Virus record (IMG/VR): IMGVR_UViG_3300032893_000159
Location: 1-38,827 of that record
DNA from: a virus
Length of the DNA stretch: 38,827 bases
Strand: one strand, 5' to 3'
In this document: positions 33,046-38,827 of the stretch, in pieces
Layout of the letters: the number at the start of each line of letters is the position of its first letter
Position numbering within the stretch: position 1 is the first letter of the stretch
Made by a program: the position numbers and the translations under genes
Notes under the pieces: generated by a model
Databases searched by the model: none
Told to the model about the DNA's origin: nothing
The model's input: the letters and a program-made list of their open reading frames with translations, nothing else

Positions 33046-33314
33046 TTCCCCTCCGGCCTAAAGAGATCTCTTCTTTCTCTATCTTCGGTAGTAGGGCAAG
33101 TGGGATCGAACTCTGCTAGAACCTTCCTGACTAGAACTCTTAATGAGCTTAGGTACATGATGAACCTTTCATTCTTCTCCTGATCAGCCATAAGAGCTAA
33201 GAGAGAGTTTCTGTTTAACATTGCCTGCACAGAAAACAATACTCTAGAGAGCTCTTTATTCTGTGAAGCAAACAGTAGGTGATCTAACTTTTCTTGAGTT
33301 TCATGATCTAGCAT
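33042..33314 (-). CDS. Hypothetical helical protein, 90 aa, first gene of the operon
   Basis: GGAGG six bases before the ATG. Mostly helical (ETQEKLDHLLFASQNKELSRVLFSVQAML; LSSLRVLVRKVLAEF). First of ten genes joined by ATGA overlaps. No known family. Confidence 0.6.
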   Translation of the reverse strand: MLDHETQEKLDHLLFASQNKELSRVLFSVQAMLNRNSLLALMADQEKNERFIMYLSSLRVLVRKVLAEFDPTCPTTEDRERRDLFRPEGK

Positions 33315-33490
33315 GACACACCTCCGCCGTAGGCTTAAATCTCATTTATCGACGATTTGTCAATCAAATTAACGCACTGCTAAGTATTTAATCCCTCAAC
33401 ATAAAAAAATTTCGCTTGCATTGTGCGTAATCAAATTCATTCTCAAATTTCGCTTTTTTCTTTTTTTTTTTTCTTTTTAGCATGAGATAT
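33315..33490. promoter_or_regulatory. AT-rich control region with repeats; operon promoter candidate or origin
   Basis: 176 bp without a gene. On the minus strand there is a perfect TTGACA (33358-33363) but only a weak -10 before the gene at 33314. It also holds the near inverted repeat AATTAACGCAC (33367-33377) / GTGCGTAATC (33423-33432), a repeated AAATTTCGCTT (33409-33418 and 33445-33456 regions) and a long T-tract on the plus strand (33455-33478). Such features suit a promoter with operators or an origin; neither is proven. Confidence 0.4.
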
Positions 33491-34105
33491 TCAACCCGTA
33501 GCCTTCGGCGTAGGGTTGCTCATTTCTTCTAGAGTACTTCGCTGTTTCCACGATGTTTGATCCCATGCTCCTTTGCCTAAGTTACAGTCTTCACAAAGCA
33601 CTTGGAGATTAGATTTAACTAACTCAAGATCAGGAAACAGGTGTCTAGGTTTAATGTGATCAACATGCAGCTTCTTGCCTTGGTTTGCAGCTTGTCCACA
33701 AGCCATGCATTTACCTCCACATTCAAGAAGCACTTCATATCTTAAAGTTAACCAAGGCCCAGAGGTATAGAAGTCTTTGCCTTGTCTTGAAGCACAGAGT
33801 TTTTTAAAAAAAGATCTAGTAGTGAAAACTCGTTTCTTTTGAAGGCAAGCGATTGAACAGTAGTATCCCCTTTTTTTCTTTCTCTTTTTATAAACAATAG
33901 CAGAAGGAGCAAGGTTTTTTTTGCAACACCTACACACAGCAGGGTGATTAACTCTGTAAGTAAGAAATTTCTCTTTCACTCTTGAGTTGCTGGTGTGTGA
34001 AGCATAACAAGCACGAGAACAAAACTTCATTCTCCAATGAGATTTGCTCGAAAACCAAAAGCGAAATCCACTTCCACAATGTAAGCACGAAGCAGTTGTA
34101 AACAT
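33491..34105 (-). CDS. HNH endonuclease with zinc fingers
   Basis: 204 residues. Two N-terminal Cys-pair modules (CLHCG...CSRAC; CRCCKK...YYCSIAC), then the HNH core: CMACG, HVDHIKPRH (about 148-156) and CEDCNLGKG (about 171-179). Typical of phage-encoded homing or packaging-associated nucleases. Stands alone on the minus strand upstream of the AT-rich region. Its ribosome site is poor and a 12-bp hairpin lies in its leader. Confidence 0.85.
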   Translation of the reverse strand: MFTTASCLHCGSGFRFWFSSKSHWRMKFCSRACYASHTSNSRVKEKFLTYRVNHPAVCRCCKKNLAPSAIVYKKRKKKRGYYCSIACLQKKRVFTTRSFFKKLCASRQGKDFYTSGPWLTLRYEVLLECGGKCMACGQAANQGKKLHVDHIKPRHLFPDLELVKSNLQVLCEDCNLGKGAWDQTSWKQRSTLEEMSNPTPKATG

Positions 34106-34310
34106 CCCAAGCCGTTTTTTTTAATTGAATAAGAAGAGCAACGTGATAAGTTAAACTCCTCTTATTCGTGCTGAGTAAGGTTCTAATGCCTCGTTAGCAG
34201 AAATGCAAGCGGGGCATTCCTCTTTCTAGGCCAGCTCCTGAAAAGACCGATAAACAGGGCTTCTTCGAGCTTTTTTCTCTTGCATTAACCTCAAAACCTG
34301 TTACAACGCT
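34106..34310. other. Non-coding gap with two hairpins
   Basis: 205 bp with no convincing gene. GAATAAGAAGAG (34127-34138) pairs with CTCCTCTTATTC (34156-34167), one mismatch. AATGCCTCG (34185-34193) pairs with CGGGGCATT (34210-34218), one G-U. It separates divergent genes (HNH leftward, small gene rightward) and probably carries their leaders; a small RNA is possible. A promoter-like TTGCAT...TACAAC sits at 34280-34307. Confidence 0.45.
34280..34307 (+). promoter_or_regulatory. Putative sigma70-type promoter
   Basis: TTGCAT (34280-34285), 16-bp spacer, TACAAC (34302-34307). Transcription would begin about 18 bases before the ATG at 34332. Confidence 0.4.
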
Positions 34311-34331
34311 ATGCAACGAAACGACACCAAT

Positions 34332-34589
34332 ATGACAGTATACGAACTAAGAAAAGCATTGTCCCGTTATGGAACACACCTTGAGGTTCTTCTTTCTGAT
34401 GGCGTTACAGATAAGCTCAAAGCAATAGGGATTGTTAATCTCTTCTATTCTGCAAATGGTGTTGTTTGTGATGAAACTGAAACAGAATACGGGGAACCGA
34501 AGCCCTGCATTGTGATCAGCTCAGAAAAAAACCAAACCATAAGAAAGGAAAACCATGAAAAGAGAAATATTATCAGTAAAACTCACTGA
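34332..34589 (+). CDS. Small phage protein of the MTVYEL type, 85 aa
   Basis: ATG 34332 gives MTVYELRKALSRYGTHLEVLLSDG, an N-terminus I recall from unassigned phage proteins; ATG 34311 is closer to the promoter and less likely. Beta strands follow (KAIGIVNLFYS, PKPCIVIS). Its basic end overlaps the next small ORF. Function unknown. Confidence 0.55.
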   Translation: MTVYELRKALSRYGTHLEVLLSDGVTDKLKAIGIVNLFYSANGVVCDETETEYGEPKPCIVISSEKNQTIRKENHEKRNIISKTH

Positions 34590-34659
34590 CCTTAAGCTTC
34601 CAGAGAACTCTAGAACTCAAATTAAAGATAATGAACTTGTAGTTAGCTCGAGGCTTTAA
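34555..34659 (+). CDS. Short peptide, 34 aa, possible ParB-like fragment
   Basis: AAAGGAA sits before the ATG. Encodes MKREILSVKLTDLKLPENSR then IKDNELVVSSRL, which faintly resembles the opening of ParB/sulfiredoxin-like domains (xxLxxLxxPENxR) but stops early. Could be a decayed gene or a real micro-protein. Confidence 0.4.
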   Translation: MKREILSVKLTDLKLPENSRTQIKDNELVVSSRL

Positions 34660-34718
34660 AACAGAAATCAGAACAGTAAAACATTCACCCCTTAAAAGCA
34701 GAGCAAGCTCTTACGCCA

Positions 34719-35537
34719 ATGCTGACTAGAATTCTTCGCTGGGCCCTGAAACATAAACTTCGGGGCTCTACTCGAATCACAACCCTAACAGGTAAGCTTT
34801 TTAAAAAGTACCGCTGCTTTGAAGTCGAAACAGAAGAAGGCCGAATCTTCATGGACTTTCGTGATTCCACTCAGCACTACCTTCTGACAAACGAACTTCC
34901 AGAAAAAGCAGAAAGAAAGTTTTTAAAATCTCTCATTAGACCTAGTGACATTTGCTTCGACGTCGGTGCAGGCCACGGACTTTATAGTGTGACCTTCTCA
35001 AAGCTCGCACATAAAGTGATTGCATTTGAACCTATCCCCACCATGGCTCTTCGAGTTACATGCTTAAAAGCAAAAGTGGAACTCATAGAATCCGCTCTTT
35101 ACGATATCGATTGCAATAGAGAGATTTTTGACAACAAAGACGCCTCAGGTTTTTCAGAATGGAAAAAAGGAAAAGCTCAAAAAAGAATGATTCGCTGCAT
35201 TACGCCGGATCTCCTTCTTCCTCCAGATATTGTCGCGATAGACGTCTGCGGCAGCGAATATAGAGTGCTTAAGGGGCTCTTCCCTGCGTTTGAACGCGAG
35301 AACCCTCCTATAATCATGTGGGAGCACGTCCCTGAAGCTGTAGAGGCAAATTGCATGGGCTATAACGATTGCAAAGCTCTTCTAGAAGCTTCCAAAGCAA
35401 AATATGAATTCTTCTGCATTCCCAGAAACGAAGATCATTTCTGGCCCCTTTTTCCACCCCACGTTCCCCCTTTCTATTGCATGATGTTCGCTATCCCCGC
35501 ATGCAAAAAAGATAGACTCCACAATCTTCACAATTGA
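34719..35537 (+). CDS. FkbM-family SAM-dependent methyltransferase
   Basis: 272 residues. Motif I DVGAGHGLYS (81-90), FEPIP (103-107) and the FkbM-type IDVCGSEYRVLKG (174-186) are all present. FkbM enzymes O-methylate sugars or other small molecules and are frequent in surface-glycan loci. No ribosome binding site is visible before ATG 34719. Together with the two glycosyltransferases and the Wzy-like protein it suggests a glycan-modifying set. Confidence 0.85.
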   Translation: MLTRILRWALKHKLRGSTRITTLTGKLFKKYRCFEVETEEGRIFMDFRDSTQHYLLTNELPEKAERKFLKSLIRPSDICFDVGAGHGLYSVTFSKLAHKVIAFEPIPTMALRVTCLKAKVELIESALYDIDCNREIFDNKDASGFSEWKKGKAQKRMIRCITPDLLLPPDIVAIDVCGSEYRVLKGLFPAFERENPPIIMWEHVPEAVEANCMGYNDCKALLEASKAKYEFFCIPRNEDHFWPLFPPHVPPFYCMMFAIPACKKDRLHNLHN

Positions 35538-35541
35538 GACC

Positions 35542-35570
35542 TTGCAATCATTAACGCGGTGTGTTATAGT
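35542..35570 (+). promoter_or_regulatory. Sigma70-type promoter
   Basis: TTGCAA (35542-35547), 17-bp spacer, TATAGT (35565-35570); followed after 11 bases by GGAGG and the ATG at 35588. The best-formed promoter in the window. Confidence 0.62.
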
Positions 35571-35587
35571 TAGATTGTGGAGGCAAA

Positions 35588-35785
35588 ATGATTTGGTACA
35601 AAGGTTTTGAAATCGAAGAGGTTCGCAAACAGGGAGACAAGTCCATGTTCAGCCGTGTTGTAGGCTACAAGGCCGTCAGGACGGGCAAAGCCTGTGCTGA
35701 ATTCAACACACGCACATTTCGGGAGGCGAAGGCCAAAATAAAAGAATTTAATGATCAAAAAATGAAGGAAAAACACCAAAACTAA
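35588..35785 (+). CDS. Hypothetical protein, 65 aa
   Basis: GGAGG precedes the ATG. Short beta N-terminus (MIWYKGFEIEEVRKQ), then FNTRTFREAKAKIKEFNDQKMKE, a basic helix. First gene after the strong promoter, so probably an early phage protein. Function unknown. Confidence 0.62.
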   Translation: MIWYKGFEIEEVRKQGDKSMFSRVVGYKAVRTGKACAEFNTRTFREAKAKIKEFNDQKMKEKHQN

Positions 35786-35816
35786 ACTTTTTACGATTAG
35801 AAAAGGAGTAGTCGCT

Positions 35817-35993
35817 ATGAAACCTACCAGACGTTGGATTCTTAAATTCAGAGCTAATGGCAATCAAGACACACCCAAAGTTTTTGAAATTCGCAACGAA
35901 GCTATGACCGCTGCTCAAAAGCGATTGTTAGCTAAGTGGAAACAAACAAAGGGATCTATCTGGTCTGTTCATTATTCAATAACGAAAGCTTAG
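35817..35993 (+). CDS. Hypothetical basic protein, 58 aa
   Basis: AAAGGAG lies before ATG 35817. Encodes MKPTRRWILKFRANGNQDTP, a helix (NEAMTAAQKRLLAKWKQ) and WSVHYSI at the end. Likely a real small early gene. No known family. Confidence 0.6.
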   Translation: MKPTRRWILKFRANGNQDTPKVFEIRNEAMTAAQKRLLAKWKQTKGSIWSVHYSITKA

Positions 35994-36049
35994 CGACTAC
36001 TAAGCGCCGTTCTCCCGAGGCGTTGTATCGGGGGTACTTAGGAGGATCT

Positions 36050-36283
36050 ATGTTAAAAGCATTCACAATGTTTCTAAAGGCATACCTCGTTCTCTTCGCG
36101 CTCGTCACAATCTTAGGGGGCTGCGCTGCTATGGGTACCATGATGCAGGGAATGGGAAATGGCTTGCAGAATGCGAGTCGTCAACCTGTTGCGACTTATC
36201 AATATCAGCGCCCTGTCTCATGCTCGAGCTACATAAATTCTTATGGGCCCACAATGGCAGGAGGAACTACCACATGCTACTAA
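36050..36283 (+). CDS. Small lipoprotein, 77 aa
   Basis: ATG 36050 with AGGAGG upstream. N-terminus KAYLVLFALVTILGGC is a lipoprotein signal: the lipobox LGGC would be cut before Cys25, leaving a lipid-anchored protein of about 53 residues rich in Gly, Met, Ser and Thr with two Cys near the end. Candidates are a superinfection-exclusion protein or an outer-membrane spanin-type partner, though no inner-membrane spanin partner is seen. Confidence 0.7.
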   Translation: MLKAFTMFLKAYLVLFALVTILGGCAAMGTMMQGMGNGLQNASRQPVATYQYQRPVSCSSYINSYGPTMAGGTTTCY

Positions 36284-36540
36284 AGCACAAACACACAAAA
36301 AAGTTTGATGAAGAAACAATCGAGCGAATGCAATTTGTAAATGAAATGCTCCACGCAGTTCATAATAGACTAATGCACCGAATTCTCTGCCACAGTCATG
36401 AACTCCAAGGTCCATACGAAGAAGGTTGTGGAGCCATGTTCTGGGTGCTCGATGAAGCTGGCTATTTTGACAAAATCTACAAAGAACTTAAAAAGAAACC
36501 GAAGAAACTTAAGAAGCGCGAACTAGCTTCCCGCAAGTAA
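36274..36540 (+). CDS. Hypothetical protein, 88 aa
   Basis: ATG 36274 (GGAGG at 36260-36264) overlaps the lipoprotein stop. Helical (EETIERMQFVNEMLHAVHNRLMHRI), acidic middle, ending in a very basic Lys-rich tail (KKKPKKLKKREL). May bind nucleic acid. Overlaps the convergent HNH gene by 32 bases. Confidence 0.6.
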   Translation: MLLKHKHTKKFDEETIERMQFVNEMLHAVHNRLMHRILCHSHELQGPYEEGCGAMFWVLDEAGYFDKIYKELKKKPKKLKKRELASRK

Positions 36541-36793
36541 TTCTCCAGCCCTTAAGCACGAGCCAGTGATAAACATGAGGCCTTCTGGAAGCAAACGTCA
36601 CTATTCCCTCACTGTGCCTTGTCACATGACAACGTCTGCAGAGTGCTAAGAGATTAGCCTCTTCATCATTTCCACCAGCTCCTCGAGTTCGAATGTGATC
36701 AGGATCAGAAGGGAATGCTCCGCATGATATGCATTGACGAGAGTGAAAGGACCTTAGGAGCGCCGGGTCCTTGATTCGGACGGGTTTCTCCAT
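36509..36793 (-). CDS. Small HNH endonuclease, 94 aa
   Basis: CISCG (21-25), DPDHIRTRG (30-38) and LCRRCHVTRH (about 51-60) give the zinc and HNH core of small phage HNH proteins often linked to packaging. Its start lies eight bases after a TATAGT box on the minus strand, so its transcript may be leaderless. Confidence 0.78.
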   Translation of the reverse strand: MEKPVRIKDPALLRSFHSRQCISCGAFPSDPDHIRTRGAGGNDEEANLLALCRRCHVTRHSEGIVTFASRRPHVYHWLVLKGWRITCGKLVRAS

Positions 36794-36832
36794 TGACCTA
36801 AACTATACCACAAAGCTACTATTTACGCTGCA
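36793..36832. promoter_or_regulatory. Divergent promoters with almost no leader
   Basis: Rightward: TTGACC (36793-36798), 18-bp spacer, TACTAT (36817-36822), then only nine bases to ATG 36832. Leftward: TATAGT (36807-36802), then eight bases to ATG 36793. Neither gene has a Shine-Dalgarno, as expected for leaderless or near-leaderless mRNAs. The leftward -35 is weak. Confidence 0.5.
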
Positions 36833-38157
36833 TGGAGTTAGAAATTCACTGTCGCTTTGACGCGCTTGTGCCTGCAGAAGAGCTAATTCCGCACCCTAAG
36901 AATCGAAATATTCACCCACCAGATCAGATAGAACGCTTAGCAAAGCTTCTCAAATATCAAGGCATTCGCGCTCCCATAGTTGTAGACAAGAGAGACAAGA
37001 AGACCATAGTCAAAGGTCACGGAACATTAGAAGCCATAAAGCTCACAGGGGAAAAAAGCATTCCCGTTGTCTATCAAAGCTTTAAAGATGATGATCAAGC
37101 CTATGCCTTCGTCCAATCAGACAATGCTATTGGAGCGTGGGCTTCTCTCGACTTTCGAGGGATCAATCTTGACTTAGGTGATCTTGGTCCTGACTTTGAT
37201 CTGGATCTATTGGGACTCAGGAATTTCGAGCTAGAGCCGTTAGACAAGTATGGAGATAAAGATGCCGATGCCATGCCTGAAATTCGGTCCACCAACATTG
37301 AGCTCGGTGACCTATACAGTCTTGGGATTCATCGTTTGTTATGTGGCGATTCTACTGATTCAAAAAGTGTTGAAAGGCTAATGAATGGCGAGAAGGCCGA
37401 TATGGTGTTCACTGACCCGCCGTATGGGATTGATGTTGCTGGACATGATGGCAAGATAGGCCAAGGCAAAAAAGCAATCTCTAAAACTTATGGGGATATC
37501 ATCGGAGACACCAAGGAATTTGACCCGAGATTCTTGTTGGATTTGCCAGGCGAGAAGTTTATTTTTGGGGGAAACTATTTTGCTCACATATTGCCGCGCT
37601 CAACTCATTGGATAGTTTGGAACAAGCACTCAAAAGACGAGCATTCCAGGGCAAACGATTTTTCGGATTGTGAATTGATTTGGACGACGATTAATAGAAC
37701 GTCCACAGTGCAATATGTACATGGTTGGTCGGGCATGTTTAGAAACGGGCCGAAGAAAGAGGAATATAACAAAGTACATCCGGCCCAAAAGCCAGTTGGT
37801 CTAATTTCGGAAATTTTAAATGATTATCCAGCCAATCTAATACTTGACCCGTTCCTCGGCTCCGGCTCCACTCTCATTGCCTGTGAGAAAACCAATCGTA
37901 AATGTAGAGGAGCAGAGATTGATCCTATGTATTGTGATGTTATAGTGCGCAGATGGATGAAATTCACAGGGCAGATGGCTTACTTGATAGGCGACGCAAG
38001 CAGCGAGCTGAAGAGCGGGCCTGTGCCATTTGTGGAGTTGGATTCTTTGCGGTCAACGACACCTACAAAAGAAAGCAAAAGCCACTATGAATTTGATGGG
38101 ACCACAGTAGATGTGCGAGACCGCTGGGGAAAAGTTCACGGGACAGAAAGCTGTTAA
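36832..38157 (+). CDS. ParB/sulfiredoxin-like domain fused to N4/N6 DNA methyltransferase
   Basis: 441 residues. Residues about 12-105: ParB/Srx-type domain (LVPAEELIPHPKNRNIHPPD, IVVDKRDKKTIVKGHG). Residues about 157-380: amino-methyltransferase with DPPYG (195-199) before DPFLGSGST (339-347), the beta-class order, and HPAQKP (316-321). Modifies A or C in a specific DNA site, probably protecting phage DNA or marking it. The ParB part lacks the HTH used to read parS, so it is unlikely to be a partition protein. A short C-terminal tail (to 441) is unassigned. Confidence 0.88.
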   Translation: MELEIHCRFDALVPAEELIPHPKNRNIHPPDQIERLAKLLKYQGIRAPIVVDKRDKKTIVKGHGTLEAIKLTGEKSIPVVYQSFKDDDQAYAFVQSDNAIGAWASLDFRGINLDLGDLGPDFDLDLLGLRNFELEPLDKYGDKDADAMPEIRSTNIELGDLYSLGIHRLLCGDSTDSKSVERLMNGEKADMVFTDPPYGIDVAGHDGKIGQGKKAISKTYGDIIGDTKEFDPRFLLDLPGEKFIFGGNYFAHILPRSTHWIVWNKHSKDEHSRANDFSDCELIWTTINRTSTVQYVHGWSGMFRNGPKKEEYNKVHPAQKPVGLISEILNDYPANLILDPFLGSGSTLIACEKTNRKCRGAEIDPMYCDVIVRRWMKFTGQMAYLIGDASSELKSGPVPFVELDSLRSTTPTKESKSHYEFDGTTVDVRDRWGKVHGTESC

Positions 38158-38167
38158 ACTTATCTAG

Positions 38168-38551
38168 ATGCCAACTGAATCAGACCTAGACAGAGATCAA
38201 GTTAGAGCTCTAGCAGCTAAGGGTTGGCCCGTTGAGTCAATGGCTGCATTCTTTAAGGTTCACAAGACTACGCTCTATCGCGCTTATGCTACGGAAATTG
38301 AAGAAGGAAGAGCCAGAGGCGTTGCAACTGTTCTAGATCTCATGTGGGACAGAGTAATTAATCACAAAAGTGAACGTGTTCTCATCAACTTAGCTGATCG
38401 CATTGTGGGTCCTACTCCCAAAGCGCTCACCATTACCACAGAACCAAAGTTTGCTTCTAAGCAGGAAGCCATATTAAAGTTAAGAGAGCTAGCAGATAAG
38501 TTAGAAAGCGAACTGGAACTTGAACCAAAGCGTATCGATCAGGGAGTATGA
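38168..38551 (+). CDS. terS: Terminase small subunit
   Basis: 127 residues. An N-terminal HTH-like segment (VRALAAKGWPVESMAAFFKVHKTTLYRAY) followed by helical oligomerization regions and a Lys/Glu-rich end. It precedes the GNAT gene and the large terminase across the join, matching the usual small-then-large order. It recognizes the packaging site and stimulates the large subunit. The ATG has no strong ribosome site. Confidence 0.82.
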   Translation: MPTESDLDRDQVRALAAKGWPVESMAAFFKVHKTTLYRAYATEIEEGRARGVATVLDLMWDRVINHKSERVLINLADRIVGPTPKALTITTEPKFASKQEAILKLRELADKLESELELEPKRIDQGV

Positions 38552-38827
38552 ACCAACCGATGAAAGCTTCGTCTATTCCACTTGGTTAAACCACTACAAA
38601 ACAAATTCTAAACATACGAACCGCATTCCGAAGAATCTCTTCTTCAAAGCGCATCACACGATAATCACGCATCTTCTAAAGAGAACAAAAATTCTTGTGG
38701 CTCACCTTCCAGAGGACAAGGACGTGATCATTGGGTACCTCGTCTATGAACCTGAGAGAAATGTTTTTCACTTTCTTTTTGTCAAAGCAGCGTTTAGAAA
38801 ACTTGGAGTAGAAGCGCCTCTTACATG
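38520..38827 (+). CDS. GNAT-like acetyltransferase, N-terminal part (continues at base 1)
   Basis: The frame that continues into the gene at 1-284 opens here; TTG 38520 is the best start, because no ATG or GTG is in frame before GTG 38697 and the reading (VSIREYEPTDESFVYSTWL) looks like a GNAT N-terminus. It overlaps the end of the small terminase gene by 32 bases. The copy of the repeat at the contig end lacks two bases at about 38811, which would break the frame, probably an error at the contig end. Confidence 0.65.
   Translation, partial: MNQSVSIREYEPTDESFVYSTWLNHYKTNSKHTNRIPKNLFFKAHHTIITHLLKRTKILVAHLPEDKDVIIGYLVYEPERNVFHFLFVKAAFRKLGVEAPLT
38689..38827. repeat. Terminal direct repeat, right copy
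   Basis: Repeats 1-141 with a 2-base deletion near its end (GTAGAAGCG against GTAGCTAAGCG). Used to close the circle at 38,688 bp. Confidence 0.93.

Noticed and set aside
33455-33478. Terminator from the long T-tract
   Set aside because: The T-tract is on the plus strand, where no gene ends, and no G/C-rich stem precedes it.
36832-37150. Partition protein ParB able to read the parS-like site
   Set aside because: The domain is the ParB/sulfiredoxin type fused to a methyltransferase and lacks the HTH of partition ParB.

Overview
The window is the essentially complete genome of a short-tailed (podovirus-like) double-stranded DNA phage, assembled as a circular contig. The last 139 bases (38689-38827) repeat the first 141 with one 2-base deletion, so the unique circle is 38,688 bp. 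A small acetyltransferase gene runs across the join. The gene set is typical of a tailed phage of a Gram-negative bacterium: small and large terminase, portal, scaffold, major capsid protein, head-tail adaptor, a large tail protein, three big internal/ejection-type proteins, receptor-binding-type beta proteins and a lysis cassette. There is no sheath, tape measure or baseplate. Signal peptides, a lipoprotein and O-antigen-type enzymes fit a Gram-negative host. The host cannot be named from the sequence. A parS-like site suggests a host with a chromosomal ParB, which would exclude E. coli.

Layout. (1) 36832 through the join to 23799, plus strand: a ParB-like/methyltransferase fusion, terminase genes, head genes, an endonuclease VII-like gene, tail genes, internal virion proteins, an O-antigen polymerase/ligase-like membrane protein and a receptor-binding module ending in a LamG-like protein. 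(2) 23796-24922, minus: a glycosyltransferase and a tiny basic protein. (3) 24944-26578, plus: an exported cysteine-rich protein, a phage structural-type protein and a 38-residue zinc ribbon. (4) 26571-26930, minus: RusA. (5) 26957-28039, plus: lysis cassette with an M15 peptidase and a coiled-coil/one-TM holin-like protein. (6) 28036-29503, minus: zinc-ribbon protein, small proteins and a single-strand annealing protein. (7) 29772-33314, minus: a ten-gene operon held together by ATGA overlaps, containing two low-complexity repeat proteins and ending in a GT2 glycosyltransferase and a terminator. (8) 33491-34105, minus: HNH nuclease. (9) 34332-36540, plus: small proteins, an FkbM methyltransferase and a lipoprotein. 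(10) 36509-36793, minus: HNH nuclease.

How the genes work together. The structural and packaging genes make a podovirus particle. Recombination functions (annealing protein, RusA, EndoVII-like, HNH) are present, but I see no DNA polymerase, helicase, primase, integrase or repressor, so replication appears to depend on the host. Four scattered carbohydrate-related genes (two glycosyltransferases, a Wzy/WaaL-like protein and an FkbM methyltransferase) suggest surface-glycan or virion modification.

Most notable: a near-consensus 16-bp parS site in the late region; the repeat-protein/glycosyltransferase operon; the phage-borne Wzy/WaaL-like gene; two structural-type proteins carrying Sec signal peptides; and a gene whose natural start appears to be an ATC codon.
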